Assembly (NCBI GenBank): GCA_028564705.1
Contig: JAPXFQ010000494.1
Location: 1,736,001 to 1,800,000 of the forward strand
DNA from: Apricaphanius iberus
Lineage: Eukaryota; Chordata; Actinopteri; Cyprinodontiformes; Aphaniidae
DNA length: 64,000 bases
Reading direction: 5' to 3'
Made by a program: the position numbers and the translations under genes. Under the pieces are notes generated by a model. The model saw nothing but the letters and a program-made list of their open reading frames with translations, searched no databases and was not told where the DNA came from. Shown here piece after piece: positions 25,500 to 35,932 of this stretch (positions within the stretch are counted from its first letter, which is position 1; every line of letters starts with the position of its first letter).

Positions 25500-26330
25500 A
25501 TATGGTTTAGGTAGGTTGTACCAGGAGTTTAAAATTAGCCTACTGGAACACACAACCCTGACCAGGTTACCACCATCCAGTTTCTCCTTCTTGACTCCTC
25601 TCGCTTTGTGTAATCTACCATTTCTGTCAGCTCTACGGCCCCAGAGCATGATGCTGCCACCACTATGTTTGTCAGCTGGTAAAGTTTTGTCAGGTTTGAA
25701 ATACTCCCTTTGACTCATCTAAATCTAAATCTAAATGGTAACAGAGAGCTCCGTCCTTGTCTCAGCTGACCATAAAATATATCTTCAAAAGAAGTTTTGC
25801 TTGTCCATGTAGGCAGCAGAAAACTTCAGTTGAGGTGTCCATATTTAACCAGGAACTTCTTTATCGGTTGACATTCTCTGCTTAACTGTAGACAGTAACA
25901 CTGTTACAACATTTTCCAGGCTTGAACTTTGTTCCAGGGCTAATCCTGATCGATCTTACTAATTTCCTTTCTTTCTAATAGTCGCAGGGTAGGTCATTTT
26001 CCAGATCTTCATTAGTGACACATTTAAATAACTTCTACTTGAATGCAATTATTTGAACCGATAATCTTGAAACCTACTGTAGAAATTTCTCTAAAAGACT
26101 TTCCCAACTTTTTAGAGATTAACTGAGTTGCTTGCCGTTGTTCTGACCGAGTATGGTCCCATCTAATGAGTGCTGTAAAATAAATACATCTTCACGCTGA
26201 ATAGGGAAAATACTGTGGACCTGTGCCTAGTCATTCTTTAGCTTTAGTGGATTCACCTGTTTTTAGAGATTTCTTTGGAACGTAATTTCAAATAATTAGC
26301 AGAAAATCTCCCTATTCATTGATTTTTCCC
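25500..26330 (-). mobile_element. Tc1/mariner-like relic
   Basis: On the minus strand the phrase ADKHSGGSIMLWG is the conserved strand of a DDE transposase around the second catalytic aspartate. The sequence further 5' on that strand (25,740-25,990) reads like decayed upstream transposase. Stops and shifts are numerous, and no terminal repeats were identified, so the boundaries are approximate. Confidence 0.5.
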
Positions 26331-29216
26331 CCGGTAAAGCATACTTTAAAATATTTGAAATAAAATGCTGCATGGAAAGTTATAATATGTAGGTAGAATA
26401 CCACTTGAAATGCTACTGGCTGGCATTTCCAAAGCAGCCAATCCAGGGGCTTTTTTCATTTCCCTGGGTACCCTAGATATTAGCTTCTGCTGTAGGGTAA
26501 AGACTGTGTTTCCACTGTGAGTTCTAAGGTTATTTGTTGTGTGAAATAATAAACCAAGCAGTTATAAGTGTTTTTAGAGGGGTTTTAAAGTATTTCAGAA
26601 ATAATAATAATTAGGCATTCACATTTGTGTTCTTTAACACCTGTGAATACTGGAGGTCTAATGCAACACCTTCAGTCAGCCATGATTACTAACAAGAATT
26701 TAATTGGCACTGGCCCAGTCAAGCTTCCAGATACCCCAAGGCCGTCAGGATAATTTATTAAAAGATTTAGGTGAGAGTCTGTATTTATTTAAGGTTATAC
26801 ATATGATTTTCTGCTATCAAATCCAAAAATAACCCAAATTCAGCGTAGAAATAATGCCAAGGATAAGTGTGTTTAAATGTCGGAACCTTCTGCAGGTTCC
26901 TACCATCCTTTTCTAAAAATCAGAAACCTTCATTAAACCTCAAATGCAAGAAAAGCAAAGGTAGGATGAAAAGGTAGCCGATGCTACGGGTTTTATTTTG
27001 TAAATGACGGGAATTAAATGTCCAAACCCGAATTGAGCCCTGCTGAGAACTCATTTGCAGTCTGATTAGATTTTGTCAAGCTCCTCTTCTTAAACACTTT
27101 AGGTGCATCATGTGATCACTATCCAGACATTATATAATTTATGTCACAGCATGCTTGATGATGTTATAAGGAGTTGCCTCCGATGACCCTGTCATGCTGC
27201 TGAAGCTTTGTGTGAATATTATACAGTTATGGCATTTGCTTGTCACTGACAGTCCCTCTCACTTGAAGAGGCACAAAGGGTGAATACAGTCAACTTTAAT
27301 CTCTCAAAGGTCTCTCCAGGCCCTGGGGGATATCCCACAAAGAAACCATATATGTATCTACAACGTTTTCTGATTACCGTAAATTTTTTACATCTCTGAA
27401 CCATAAACCTAATAAATTATTTATTGCATAAAACAGATAATGATACAACAATATGTGGTTTGGGGCTGTGCTTATTTGTTGTTTATTAGTGATGGCCCAA
27501 TCAAAAAGAAGTTCCAGCTAATTTAAGATGCATTTTATTGTGTAATGAGTTGTAAAAAGCAACACAGAAAGCATAAAAAAATGTCAGAGCCTTAAAAACG
27601 CTCTGATGAAAACATTGTAAATGCCCTGGGGGAGCATGGAAGCCGAGTTAAACCAAACGTAAAAGATGCAGTGTGACACATAACATCCCAAAACACAAAC
27701 ACAAGATATGTGAAAGGCACAAACAGAGGGCTGGGCGTGAACATACTGTAGCATTACAATGATTGTGCAATCAGTGCTATTATTTATGTAAATACAAACC
27801 TTGATGTTTTTTAACCCACTTTAGGACCATAAAGGTGAAAGAATGTGCTGATAATGATGAAATTTAACCCTGACACAGCTAATCCTACACGTGGCCCCTT
27901 ACTGCTGCTCTCCCTAACTGTCAGCCTTTAAACGGCCGTTCATTTCAGCTTTCTACAGACGTTTAATGGTTATGAGTGACAGTCCTATTTTCAGTGTCAT
28001 CATAAATGTCACAGTATTGATGACATGCAGCACTCAGACCTGTTGCAAACTCACGCAGATTACTCATCACTCTGACAACTCTAATGAATTGTGTAGGGAT
28101 GGTTTGGAATATTTACCTCAGTATATTCCATGTTTTAGGAGCGTCGGGAGAGGGACGGATGAGATGACAATGTCCATCAAAAGTAATGTGATGGGTATTC
28201 ATGTGATATCAGCACGCAGTTCTTCGCTTGGTGTCACCATCTGGAGGTCAGCGGTCTTCTTTCAAATAAGGATCTAATTAACTGGAGATAATAGTTGCAC
28301 TGTCACAGCTCAGCTAGCCATAAAATGTGTCTCAGCAGACCAACGGTACAGAGTTCAGCTGCTTTCCCCTTTTTCAAATTACTGAGTTTTATCTTCATTT
28401 TGTTCCTGCAGTCTCCTGAGTCACTAAGTAGTGTGGATATTCTGTACTAAACTGTGTTGACATAGATTCATAAATCCACATACACATTGTTGTGTAAAAC
28501 AAACATCTTTATTATAATCAGACATATTTTAATATCAAAGAAAACCTCAGTAATTACAAGAGTTAGTTTTCAAATGATGATTTTCTTGATTCAGGAAAAA
28601 AAGACCTATGTGAAAAATTAATTGCCCCTCCTCTTAATTCGTGAGTTAGCAGAAATAAATCAATTTACCTAGAAACTGCCCAATAACATAAAGTGAACTT
28701 GGAGACCTTGAAGTGCAGCTAATCTTACACTGATCTAAAGAAATTTAAAAACGTGCTTGGAAAAATTTAATTAAAAGCATTCTGCAAAGAAGAGGCAAGC
28801 AGCGTGATGAAAAAGAGTGATTTCCAATCATTTCAAACCATTTCTAGGAACTTATTGGTGTTTGGGGAGAAATCACTTTTTCAAATACTGCTCTGTTGTT
28901 TTGGACAGAATTTACCCCATAATGACATTAAAGAAATTATTTGAAAACGGTTTTCTGTGTTTAGTTATGTTTTTTTTTTTTGACCTATTTGGAACTGTTA
29001 ACGTGACAAAAAATAGCTGAAATTGGAAAAAAAATCTGTAACAGAACTGATAATCAGTCTCGCAATCTTACATTAATCAGTCTGAAGGGTGACTTATTTT
29101 TCTCCCACTGAGTGACCTTCATTACAATTTAAAGAAGCAACAAGATTACTGTATATTTGTCTGGAATATGATTAATCTACAATTGATAAAAAAATGTAAG
29201 CTGTAAAATATTATGT
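26331..29216. other. Intergenic DNA
   Basis: No gene supported. The segment around 28,490-29,110 may be a decayed DNA element but could not be assigned. A 103-codon frame at 27,966-28,277 is not recognisable. Confidence 0.35.
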
Positions 29217-29476
29217 AAATGGTAAATGGACTGAACTTATATAGCGTTTTTCTAGTCTTACTGACCACTCAAAGCGCTTTACATTGAAGCCGCATTCACC
29301 CAATCACACTCGCATTCATACACCGACACCCAACATGGCTCGGTAGAACAATGTAGAATTTGGGGGTTAAGTGCCTTGCCCAGGGGCACATTGACATGTG
29401 ACTGGAGGAGGCTGGAATCGAACCTACGACCCTCCGATTGCAAGCCAACTACTCTACCACTGAGCCACAGTCGCCC
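29217..29476 (-). mobile_element. tRNA-derived SINE, family A, full copy
   Basis: On the minus strand the head reads GGCGACTGTGGCTCAGTGG and continues to GGTTCGATTCC, that is an A box and B box at normal spacing with a loop CTTGCAA like tRNA-Ala(TGC). The body contains GCCCCTGGGCAAGGCACTTAA. The tail, on the + strand, starts AAATGGTAAATGGACTGAAC and TATATAGCG. A diverged copy in the other orientation lies at 49,166-49,425 and a partial one at 13,990. Confidence 0.85.
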
Positions 29477-30329
29477 ATGTAAGATTCGATCAAATATAAA
29501 AATGATCTGAAAAGGATCATTCTTGCAATTATGAATTTAATTTATTATTAATCCCACTATTAACAATGTTATTAATGGTTTAATTGGGTAAAAACAACAA
29601 GATACCAGCAATAACTCTTTTACCATCTACTGGTTATTAGTTAAAAAGTTGAATTTATGATTCGGGAAAAGACATTCAGAATACAAATGAAATCCCATTA
29701 AAAATCAATTCAGTTCTCACAGCAGCCAAGACAAAAACTTTGCAGGATTTTCTTGAAAAGACTACACTGCGTCTAATTACTATTACCTGTGTTGAGTTCT
29801 GGGTTAGTTTGAGAGACACCTCGCTATGATCTCCTAAAATACATTTAAAGGCCTTCAATAAAAATCATGGCTAATCCTGCTCACTCAGGCACAATGGAGG
29901 TAATGGAGCTTTGAGGGGAGCAGATTTAGGAGAAAACAATCCCGAAAGTCAGAACAGAACTTTTGATTCTCTAAATGAGGAGCTGAATCTATCAAGCATG
30001 ACAGGTTCTCTCTATAAGGGGTTGCTCGGCATAAAACATCTAATGGACAGCGCTTAGCACCGTGTCTGTAGTATTCATTTAATAGTTGACTGACTCAGCC
30101 TGCATCAGCTAAAAACAAAACAAAGAAAACAAAAACTTTGCAAAAAAACATTTTTTATCACTTCATTCTTTGTTTAATTAAAGTAAAAGCAAAGGCAGTA
30201 ACAAATTGGTGGCGTAGCTTAGGAATCTATTTATAATCAGAGACTAAAATGTCTCATTTGCATAAGTAGCAACACTCTGCATATACTTGTTGGCAGTTTT
30301 TCTCTTCTTCAAAATGATGCTACGTGCTT
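29477..30329. other. Intergenic DNA
   Basis: No gene or clear repeat is supported. Confidence 0.4.
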
Positions 30330-30460
30330 AGAGCAGCTTCCCTCCATCGTCCTTGCAGGAATGCTGCTGCCTACCTCCAGGGATCATTGGGTGAGAGGCG
30401 GGGTACACCTTGTACAGGTCTCCCATCCACGGAAGGACAACACAGAGACAACACATTTCT
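30330..30460 (+). repeat. Dispersed repeat family D, partial copy
   Basis: Motifs GGGTGAGAGGCGGGGTACACC and AACACAGAGACAACAC correspond to GGGCGAGAGACAGGGTACACC and the following region at 47,170-47,240. This is a widespread fish repeat with a TCCATCCATCC edge in the longer copy. Confidence 0.6.
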
Positions 30461-31949
30461 GATGATCCAGCTCGGATGGTTTTAAGAGCCTTTTCTGAGA
30501 TTCCCTCACCTACATTCACACCTACATATTCCGCTAGTTCACAAAACGCATAAGCCTTTCTGAAGGTACAGTTAGCAAGCTAAGAACAGTATTCCTGCAT
30601 AACCTACATTTTATAGACATTTAGCTGCCAAAACAAAGGCATGTTAGCTTTCATCTGGGAAAAAGGAGATTTTACTTGTCAAATAAAGAAACAAACTGGA
30701 ATTTACTATTACTTCCAGGCAGATATTTCTAAAGTGAGTAGGTTTAATGTTAAGTATTAAGGCAAAAAGACTTAGACTTGTCAAAAAACTTTCAAAGTTA
30801 AAGAAGAAAATCTCACTTCAAATATATGCTGAGCTGCCTCCTCTGACATCCTGAACCAGCAATACCTGGAGAATCACAGTTCTCCAGGTATCACTTTCTT
30901 CCTAGCTGTGCAAAGGAGAGCCCAGCTCTTGGCACAGAAACGGGTCATAAAGATGAATCTCTGCGGTTGTCCTCCTCTCTGACTGACTGGACATGTCGTC
31001 ATAAGCAAGTCCACTGACTGGCATAACAATAAGTCTGATTTCTTTTATCCTGTGTGAGTCTCTATAGCTCCTTGTCCCTGAAAGTATTTGATGGACCACA
31101 AAGTTTTCTTCTCCACGTTGGTTCCTGCTCCATGCTTTATCTCCTAGGTTTATCCCCCCGCCCCCAATCAATCTCCCAGCAGGCAAAGTGATGCTCTGAA
31201 TAACAATCATCAGCAAGTTTGAAAACAGCCGGGAAAAGAGATACAGATTGCCTCAAATTTCAGTCTGACTCATACCTAGGAGCTCAAGTGTCCAATATGT
31301 ACTTCAAGAGTTGCTTTGAAAAAACTATTAGGATTATTCCAACACCATATTAGGTTGATTTACTAGCTCTGTGAAATCCTTGTGCAGCATTAAGCCCTCA
31401 ATTGAGGCTCTTAGTTTCTTTCTTTGATCATGTTAAAATGTAATTTAAAAGGATCAACATTTGATTCCTTACATTCATGTGATGAAAAACCTACGAATCG
31501 ACAGACTTTTCAGCAGATATTTGTGCGAAACAATGATGAATTGTAGACGCTCTGTTGTAAATCCCACATCCACCTTCACAGGTTTTGTAAATCTTTCAAT
31601 CTGTAAATCCTGTAGAGTACATTTGGATTTTAAACAAAAAGGGTTTTCATGTTTTGCAAGGGATTATTTCTTTTTTTCATCCAAACTAAATCTTTTTCAT
31701 TTGTTTCTCCATGTGACTGTGTGGGCAAAAACTATTGAGTTACAATAGAGAGAAAAGGTGGAGCTTTTAGTCCAAGCTATGTTGCCACTGATGTGGTTTT
31801 GAAGGCTGGAGCTTTCAGTAGTCAAGTGAAGCTCATTTTTAGCTAAATCTATGCATGGTAAACAGAAGTGCCCATTTCAGTCATAGGGATTTACATATCA
31901 GAACAGAAGGGAACCTTCAAGTGTACAACACACAAAAAAGACACAAACA
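30461..31949. other. Intergenic DNA
   Basis: No gene is supported. A 104-codon minus-strand frame at 30,902-31,216 is unrecognised. A short perfect hairpin, TACCTGGAGAA / TTCTCCAGGTA, occurs at 30,864-30,890. Confidence 0.4.
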
Positions 31950-32330
31950 CACTGTCATTGTGTGTTTAACAGAAGCCAAAATTAAACAAAACAGCACACC
32001 CTTTTATTGCTTTTTTGGAGAAAAATGCAGCCAGGTGTTGCAAATCGATTACAATTAGTAGACCATCAATGGTGTCACCAACTATTCAAAAGCAGACATT
32101 TTTCGATCTGAAACAGGAATATTTTTTAACACGATGCCAAATAGGAAAGACATCAGTAACGACATCAGAGAAGAAATTTGTTGCTGCACATCAAACTGGT
32201 AAGGCTTTTTAGATCATTTCCAAACTATTTTAAGTACTTCATTCTAAAGTGAGAAAGGATTATAACTGGGCACATTCCTAGGAGTGGATGCCCCAGGAAA
32301 TAAGACTCTGCAAAGTTCAGATAAATTTGA
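31950..32330 (+). mobile_element. Possible Tc1-like relic
   Basis: The phrase KKFVAAHQTGKAF near 32,172-32,210 and the noncoding context resemble the start of a Tc1-type transposase DNA-binding domain. The match is weak and the remaining transposase is unreadable. Confidence 0.3.
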
Positions 32331-32339
32331 AAAAATAAA

Positions 32340-32420
32340 ATAATATATATATATATATACATATATTTTATGTGTTATTAGCTGTGTTTTCACTATCAGA
32401 ACTTATATATATATAGACAG
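32340..32420. repeat. AT microsatellites
   Basis: (TA)n at 32,341-32,360 and a further TATATATATA at 32,404-32,415. Confidence 0.85.
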
Positions 32421-32530
32421 AACAGAACAGTTTTAATTCCTCTGAAGGTTCTTGGTTGAACAAAAAGGTTTGCAGACTGCAGAAGTCCATTTCTCCTTAT
32501 TTATTAAGGACTTCGTTGCGCCAAGGTGAC

Positions 32531-32594
32531 GTTTCGAACACTTGGCTCCTAATCAGACTGAGAGAGGTCTGACAAAGAGCCAAGTGCTCGAAAC
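32531..32594. repeat. Hairpin inside a dispersed repeat
   Basis: The arm GTTTCGAACACTTGGCTC (32,531-32,548) pairs with GAGCCAAGTGCTCGAAAC (32,577-32,594) with one mismatch, leaving a 28-base loop. Sequence of this type (cgtttcga...agact...tcgaaac) is known from dispersed vertebrate repeats. Confidence 0.8.
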
Positions 32595-32888
32595 ATTACC
32601 ATGCAGTGTCATCACCAGCTCTGTCAACGTGGAGTTCTGTGGTGTATGAGCTACTTTGTTCATGACCTACTCAAAGATGGTTATGTCATCTCCAGGGTTT
32701 TTTAAATCTGTCTTTCTGTTGCAACATAACTCATTTTGATCAAATTTTGAGGAAATGTCTGTAGTGGGAACAGGTAGATTAGCAAATGATTAGAATTGGG
32801 GATGATTAGAGAAAAACCATCACATAAAAAGTTATTTTTGTGAATAAATAGTTAACTAATAATGATATCAGTGTTAATCAAGCCGCTA

Positions 32889-32950
32889 TGTATATATATC
32901 TATATATAGATATATCTATATATAGATATATCTATAAATAGCTATATAGT
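32889..32950. repeat. Palindromic TATA/GATA microsatellite
   Basis: Repeated ATATCTATATATAGATAT units, which are self-complementary and can form cruciforms. Confidence 0.85.
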
Positions 32951-33694
32951 TGCAGTTCAAGATGCAATTTTTCTTCATTGTTGCTCAGCACTAACCCTTT
33001 TTACTCTGTATGTGGATGTTTCTCAGTATGCGTGTTTGGAAATGTTGCAATTGTTGCAATACTGGTTCTTAAAAATAACAGCAGCAAAACTTAGGCTTTG
33101 GTACATATTCCTTTGATAAATGAGACCAAAGTAGAGGGAAAAATCTAACACAACATACTCTGACAAACACGTCATGGGAACAGTCAGATACATTACAGGA
33201 GGGTTGGACATTGTCTGCAAAGCAACGGAAAGGTCCTTTATGTTTAGTTTTTGTTTTCTTTAAATGGACTCTAAGATTATGTTCCTTGTGGAACCCTGCA
33301 AGAAAAGGGTGCAATTGAGAAGGAATATTTGGTGTAAGTTAAACTGGAAAGAAAATGGACAAAAGCTGGAATACAGGTGAAAACAGGCAGGAAGTGGAGG
33401 GCAGAGGACAGGCTGACCCAAACCTGTGCTGCTGGATCCCAGTGGGAATGGTTACAAGAGGTTAGAATCCTTTCCAACTCTCCATGTGAACACGACAGGG
33501 AAGGAAAGTTGACGCCTTGTCTTAGGGGAGGAAACTGGAACTGTGGATGAGATCACACAGGGCAGGGTGAATGCATCAGTCCGCTTGCACAAGATGGGGA
33601 AAACGCAGTTGAGAGAAAAACATTCTAACATTAACACATGGGACAAAGCAGACTTCCCAGCATGTCCATTGATTTCCAAAAGGGTTACTTAGAG
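32951..33694. other. Intergenic DNA
   Basis: No gene is supported. Several 65-80 codon minus-strand frames overlap and are unrecognised. Confidence 0.4.
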
Positions 33695-34181
33695 CAGTGG
33701 GCCTCAAACTTGCCGTCCCTGGACCTTTGGGGTCTGAAATCCATTTATTGGGGGTCTAAACCAGATAAAATTAGAAAGTATGATAGCAATGTTAAAATTG
33801 AAATGTGTATTTAAAATGAACCAATTAAAGTATTTTATCTGATAAATTGAACTAAACAGCTTAATTGGAATTGGTCCAGTCTTTTCCTTATTTTTTATTA
33901 AGCTTTAATATTGTTAAAAAGACACTAAGACATTTGTTAAAATATAAATTTAATAAATTTGCTGTTCGTTTAAAAATGTTGATGTTATTTTTATTCTAAC
34001 GACTTCTGGTTTGTAAGAAAGACTGTGAGCATCTAGGTTGAAAAAATAACTCTTATAGTAAATAGGAGTATGGTAGGCTGTTTAGAAAAGATCTTATCAG
34101 CTTGAGGATTGTAAGGGGGTCCTTGGAAAGATTTTAACCCCTGGAAGGGGTCCCTGGTGCCCAAAAATTGAAGAAACCCTG
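33695..34181. mobile_element. hAT-like non-autonomous element (candidate)
   Basis: The left end CAGTGGGCCTCAAACT and right end AATTGAAGAAACCCTG both fit diverged versions of the CAGNGGTTCTCAAAC termini of hAT-Charlie-like elements. The interior has no coding capacity. No convincing 8-bp target duplication was seen. Confidence 0.45.
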
Positions 34182-34204
34182 CCTCCTGGGTTGCCCACAA
34201 AACT

Positions 34205-34590
34205 GAGATGTTTTCCTATGATTCGGCCTGTCATCCATACGAAAACGCTTATGGCACCATTTGCATTTTCTCTTTTTTAAGCGTTTGCATGCAGACAGAA
34301 ATAAACATAGTTTTAGTTGTTGCAACGTCACTGTCCGTGACAAAAAAGTAAACCTGGGTTTACACTTAGAAACAGCATTTATGCCTTCAGAGCTGTGGTG
34401 GCATTATCAATTGTCCAAACGCTTTTTTGCTTGCTTTCTTTTTTACAAGATCAATAACTGCTGTATGTAGAAGTTAGAAAGTGGAAAATATTGATTGGAT
34501 ATGATTTTGGAGATCTACTGCACCCTACAGATGTGGCATGTATATTAATGAGCTTAAGAATGCACTTATGTGGTTAGGTGTGGACAGAGT
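34205..34590 (+). repeat. Dispersed repeat family E, copy 1
   Basis: The segment contains GGCCTGTCATCCATACG, TTTGCATGCAGACAGAAATA, GTCACTGTC and TTTATGCCTTCAGAG, and ends near GGTGTGGACAGAG. A copy in inverse orientation lies at 61,690-62,115; short open frames in the two copies translate to similar peptides (starting MHFLFFKRLHADRN and MHILFFMCLHVNRC). It is probably a non-autonomous DNA element. Confidence 0.65.
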
Positions 34591-35932
34591 TTTTCATTTA
34601 AAAAGAAGGTGGTGACAATATTTGTTTTGTAAAAATGGGGCTACGTATGTGTGTATGGCTTTAGAGCACAGCCGTTCCACCACAGCAATGCAGCCGACGC
34701 TGTGAGTAACTGCAGAAACTGGAGCGTGCACAAACTCTTGACCCAAGTTCCTTTAAGGTAAGCCCTCCAGCTATAGGAGCATGACCATGTCATCAAGACA
34801 ACCACCACCTTCGTCATGGCTGTGGAAAAGGCCATTCCAGTTATCCTGACCTCTGCACGAGATTGGAAGCTGTTGTTGGTCATTGTACAGGAGTTCTCCA
34901 AGTATGCTTGACTGGTCAGGGCCTGGATGGAAAGCGAGGTGCTTTCCAGTGAGGTTGATTGCAGAAGTTTCACAGGCAATTCCCAGGCAATAGCCTAGCC
35001 TAGAACTACTTGCGAATCATGGTAAAACATTAAAGGAAAGCCATCTGCAGTAGAACCAAAGCATCAAGGAGGGCATCATGATGACTGTGGCTCAAGAAAG
35101 GAGAAGCATGGGGTCATGTTAGCCATCTGTGCACAAGGTCAGGACTGATCCACTGTAGCTGGGTCACCTGAAAAAATGGTGTGAAATGTTGAAAGACCGG
35201 AGACACCCAATCGTTCAAGGAAGATCACTGACGATGTGTCCAGATGCACCATGGGATGTATTTAAACAGCAAAAGTCCTCATCAAACAGACTGGACAGAA
35301 AAAATACAAGCTAAACCCTTAATGCCATCAACTTGCCTGAGCAGAGAAACAGTATTTGGCGATCTAGTGAATTAAAGCCTGCCGAGGGTGAGGGGGACCT
35401 TAATGGTAGAACTGCAAGGAAAAAGAGGTTATTAAAAACTCTTGACAAAGGTTTTAGTGCCTTAAAACAAGACTATAACATGGTCATGAAAACCTCTGCA
35501 TACAGAGGTGTTCCAGAGTCAAATGTGAGACCATCTAACCGAAAGCTGAAGTCTTCCCCAGACTTGGTCATCCAGCCAAAAAAGCAATGCTTTGTAAATA
35601 ATATGAATGACTGATAAAGTTATACAGAAGACAATCTGGGCTATTAAAGCTTGTTCGTTTAATCAAGTGTGCTTAGTTAAGACATCTGTATTTTCATACA
35701 TTTGGTTTTAGATTTAAATCATTTTAAAACTGGACATAGATCCCTGTTATTATATGAGAAGATTTAAAACCCTAGGTAATTCATTCTTTTTATCATAACT
35801 GGATTTTATTGTTTTGTGTTGTTTACAGTCAAGCCTTCAACATCACTCTACCTCAGGGTTTCAGCAAATAAATTCTCCAGACAATGCGTTATTCATGATT
35901 ATCTCATTTGTTTGGCTGTGTAAACATTTTAG
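34591..35932. other. Upstream region of the opsin gene
   Basis: The segment 34,650-35,280 looks like decayed retroelement or repeat sequence but could not be assigned. A 93-codon basic frame at 35,333-35,614 is unrecognised. The last 300 bp before the opsin start are AT-rich; no promoter motif can be singled out. Confidence 0.35.

Noticed and set aside
29406..29475. A possible tRNA-Ala gene on the minus strand
   Set aside because: The tRNA-like part continues into a conserved SINE body and tail shared with 49,166-49,425, so it is a SINE head and not a tRNA gene.
35333..35614. A 93-codon basic frame upstream of the opsin
   Set aside because: No homology is recognised, it lacks supporting splice sites, and the upstream DNA looks like decayed repeat.
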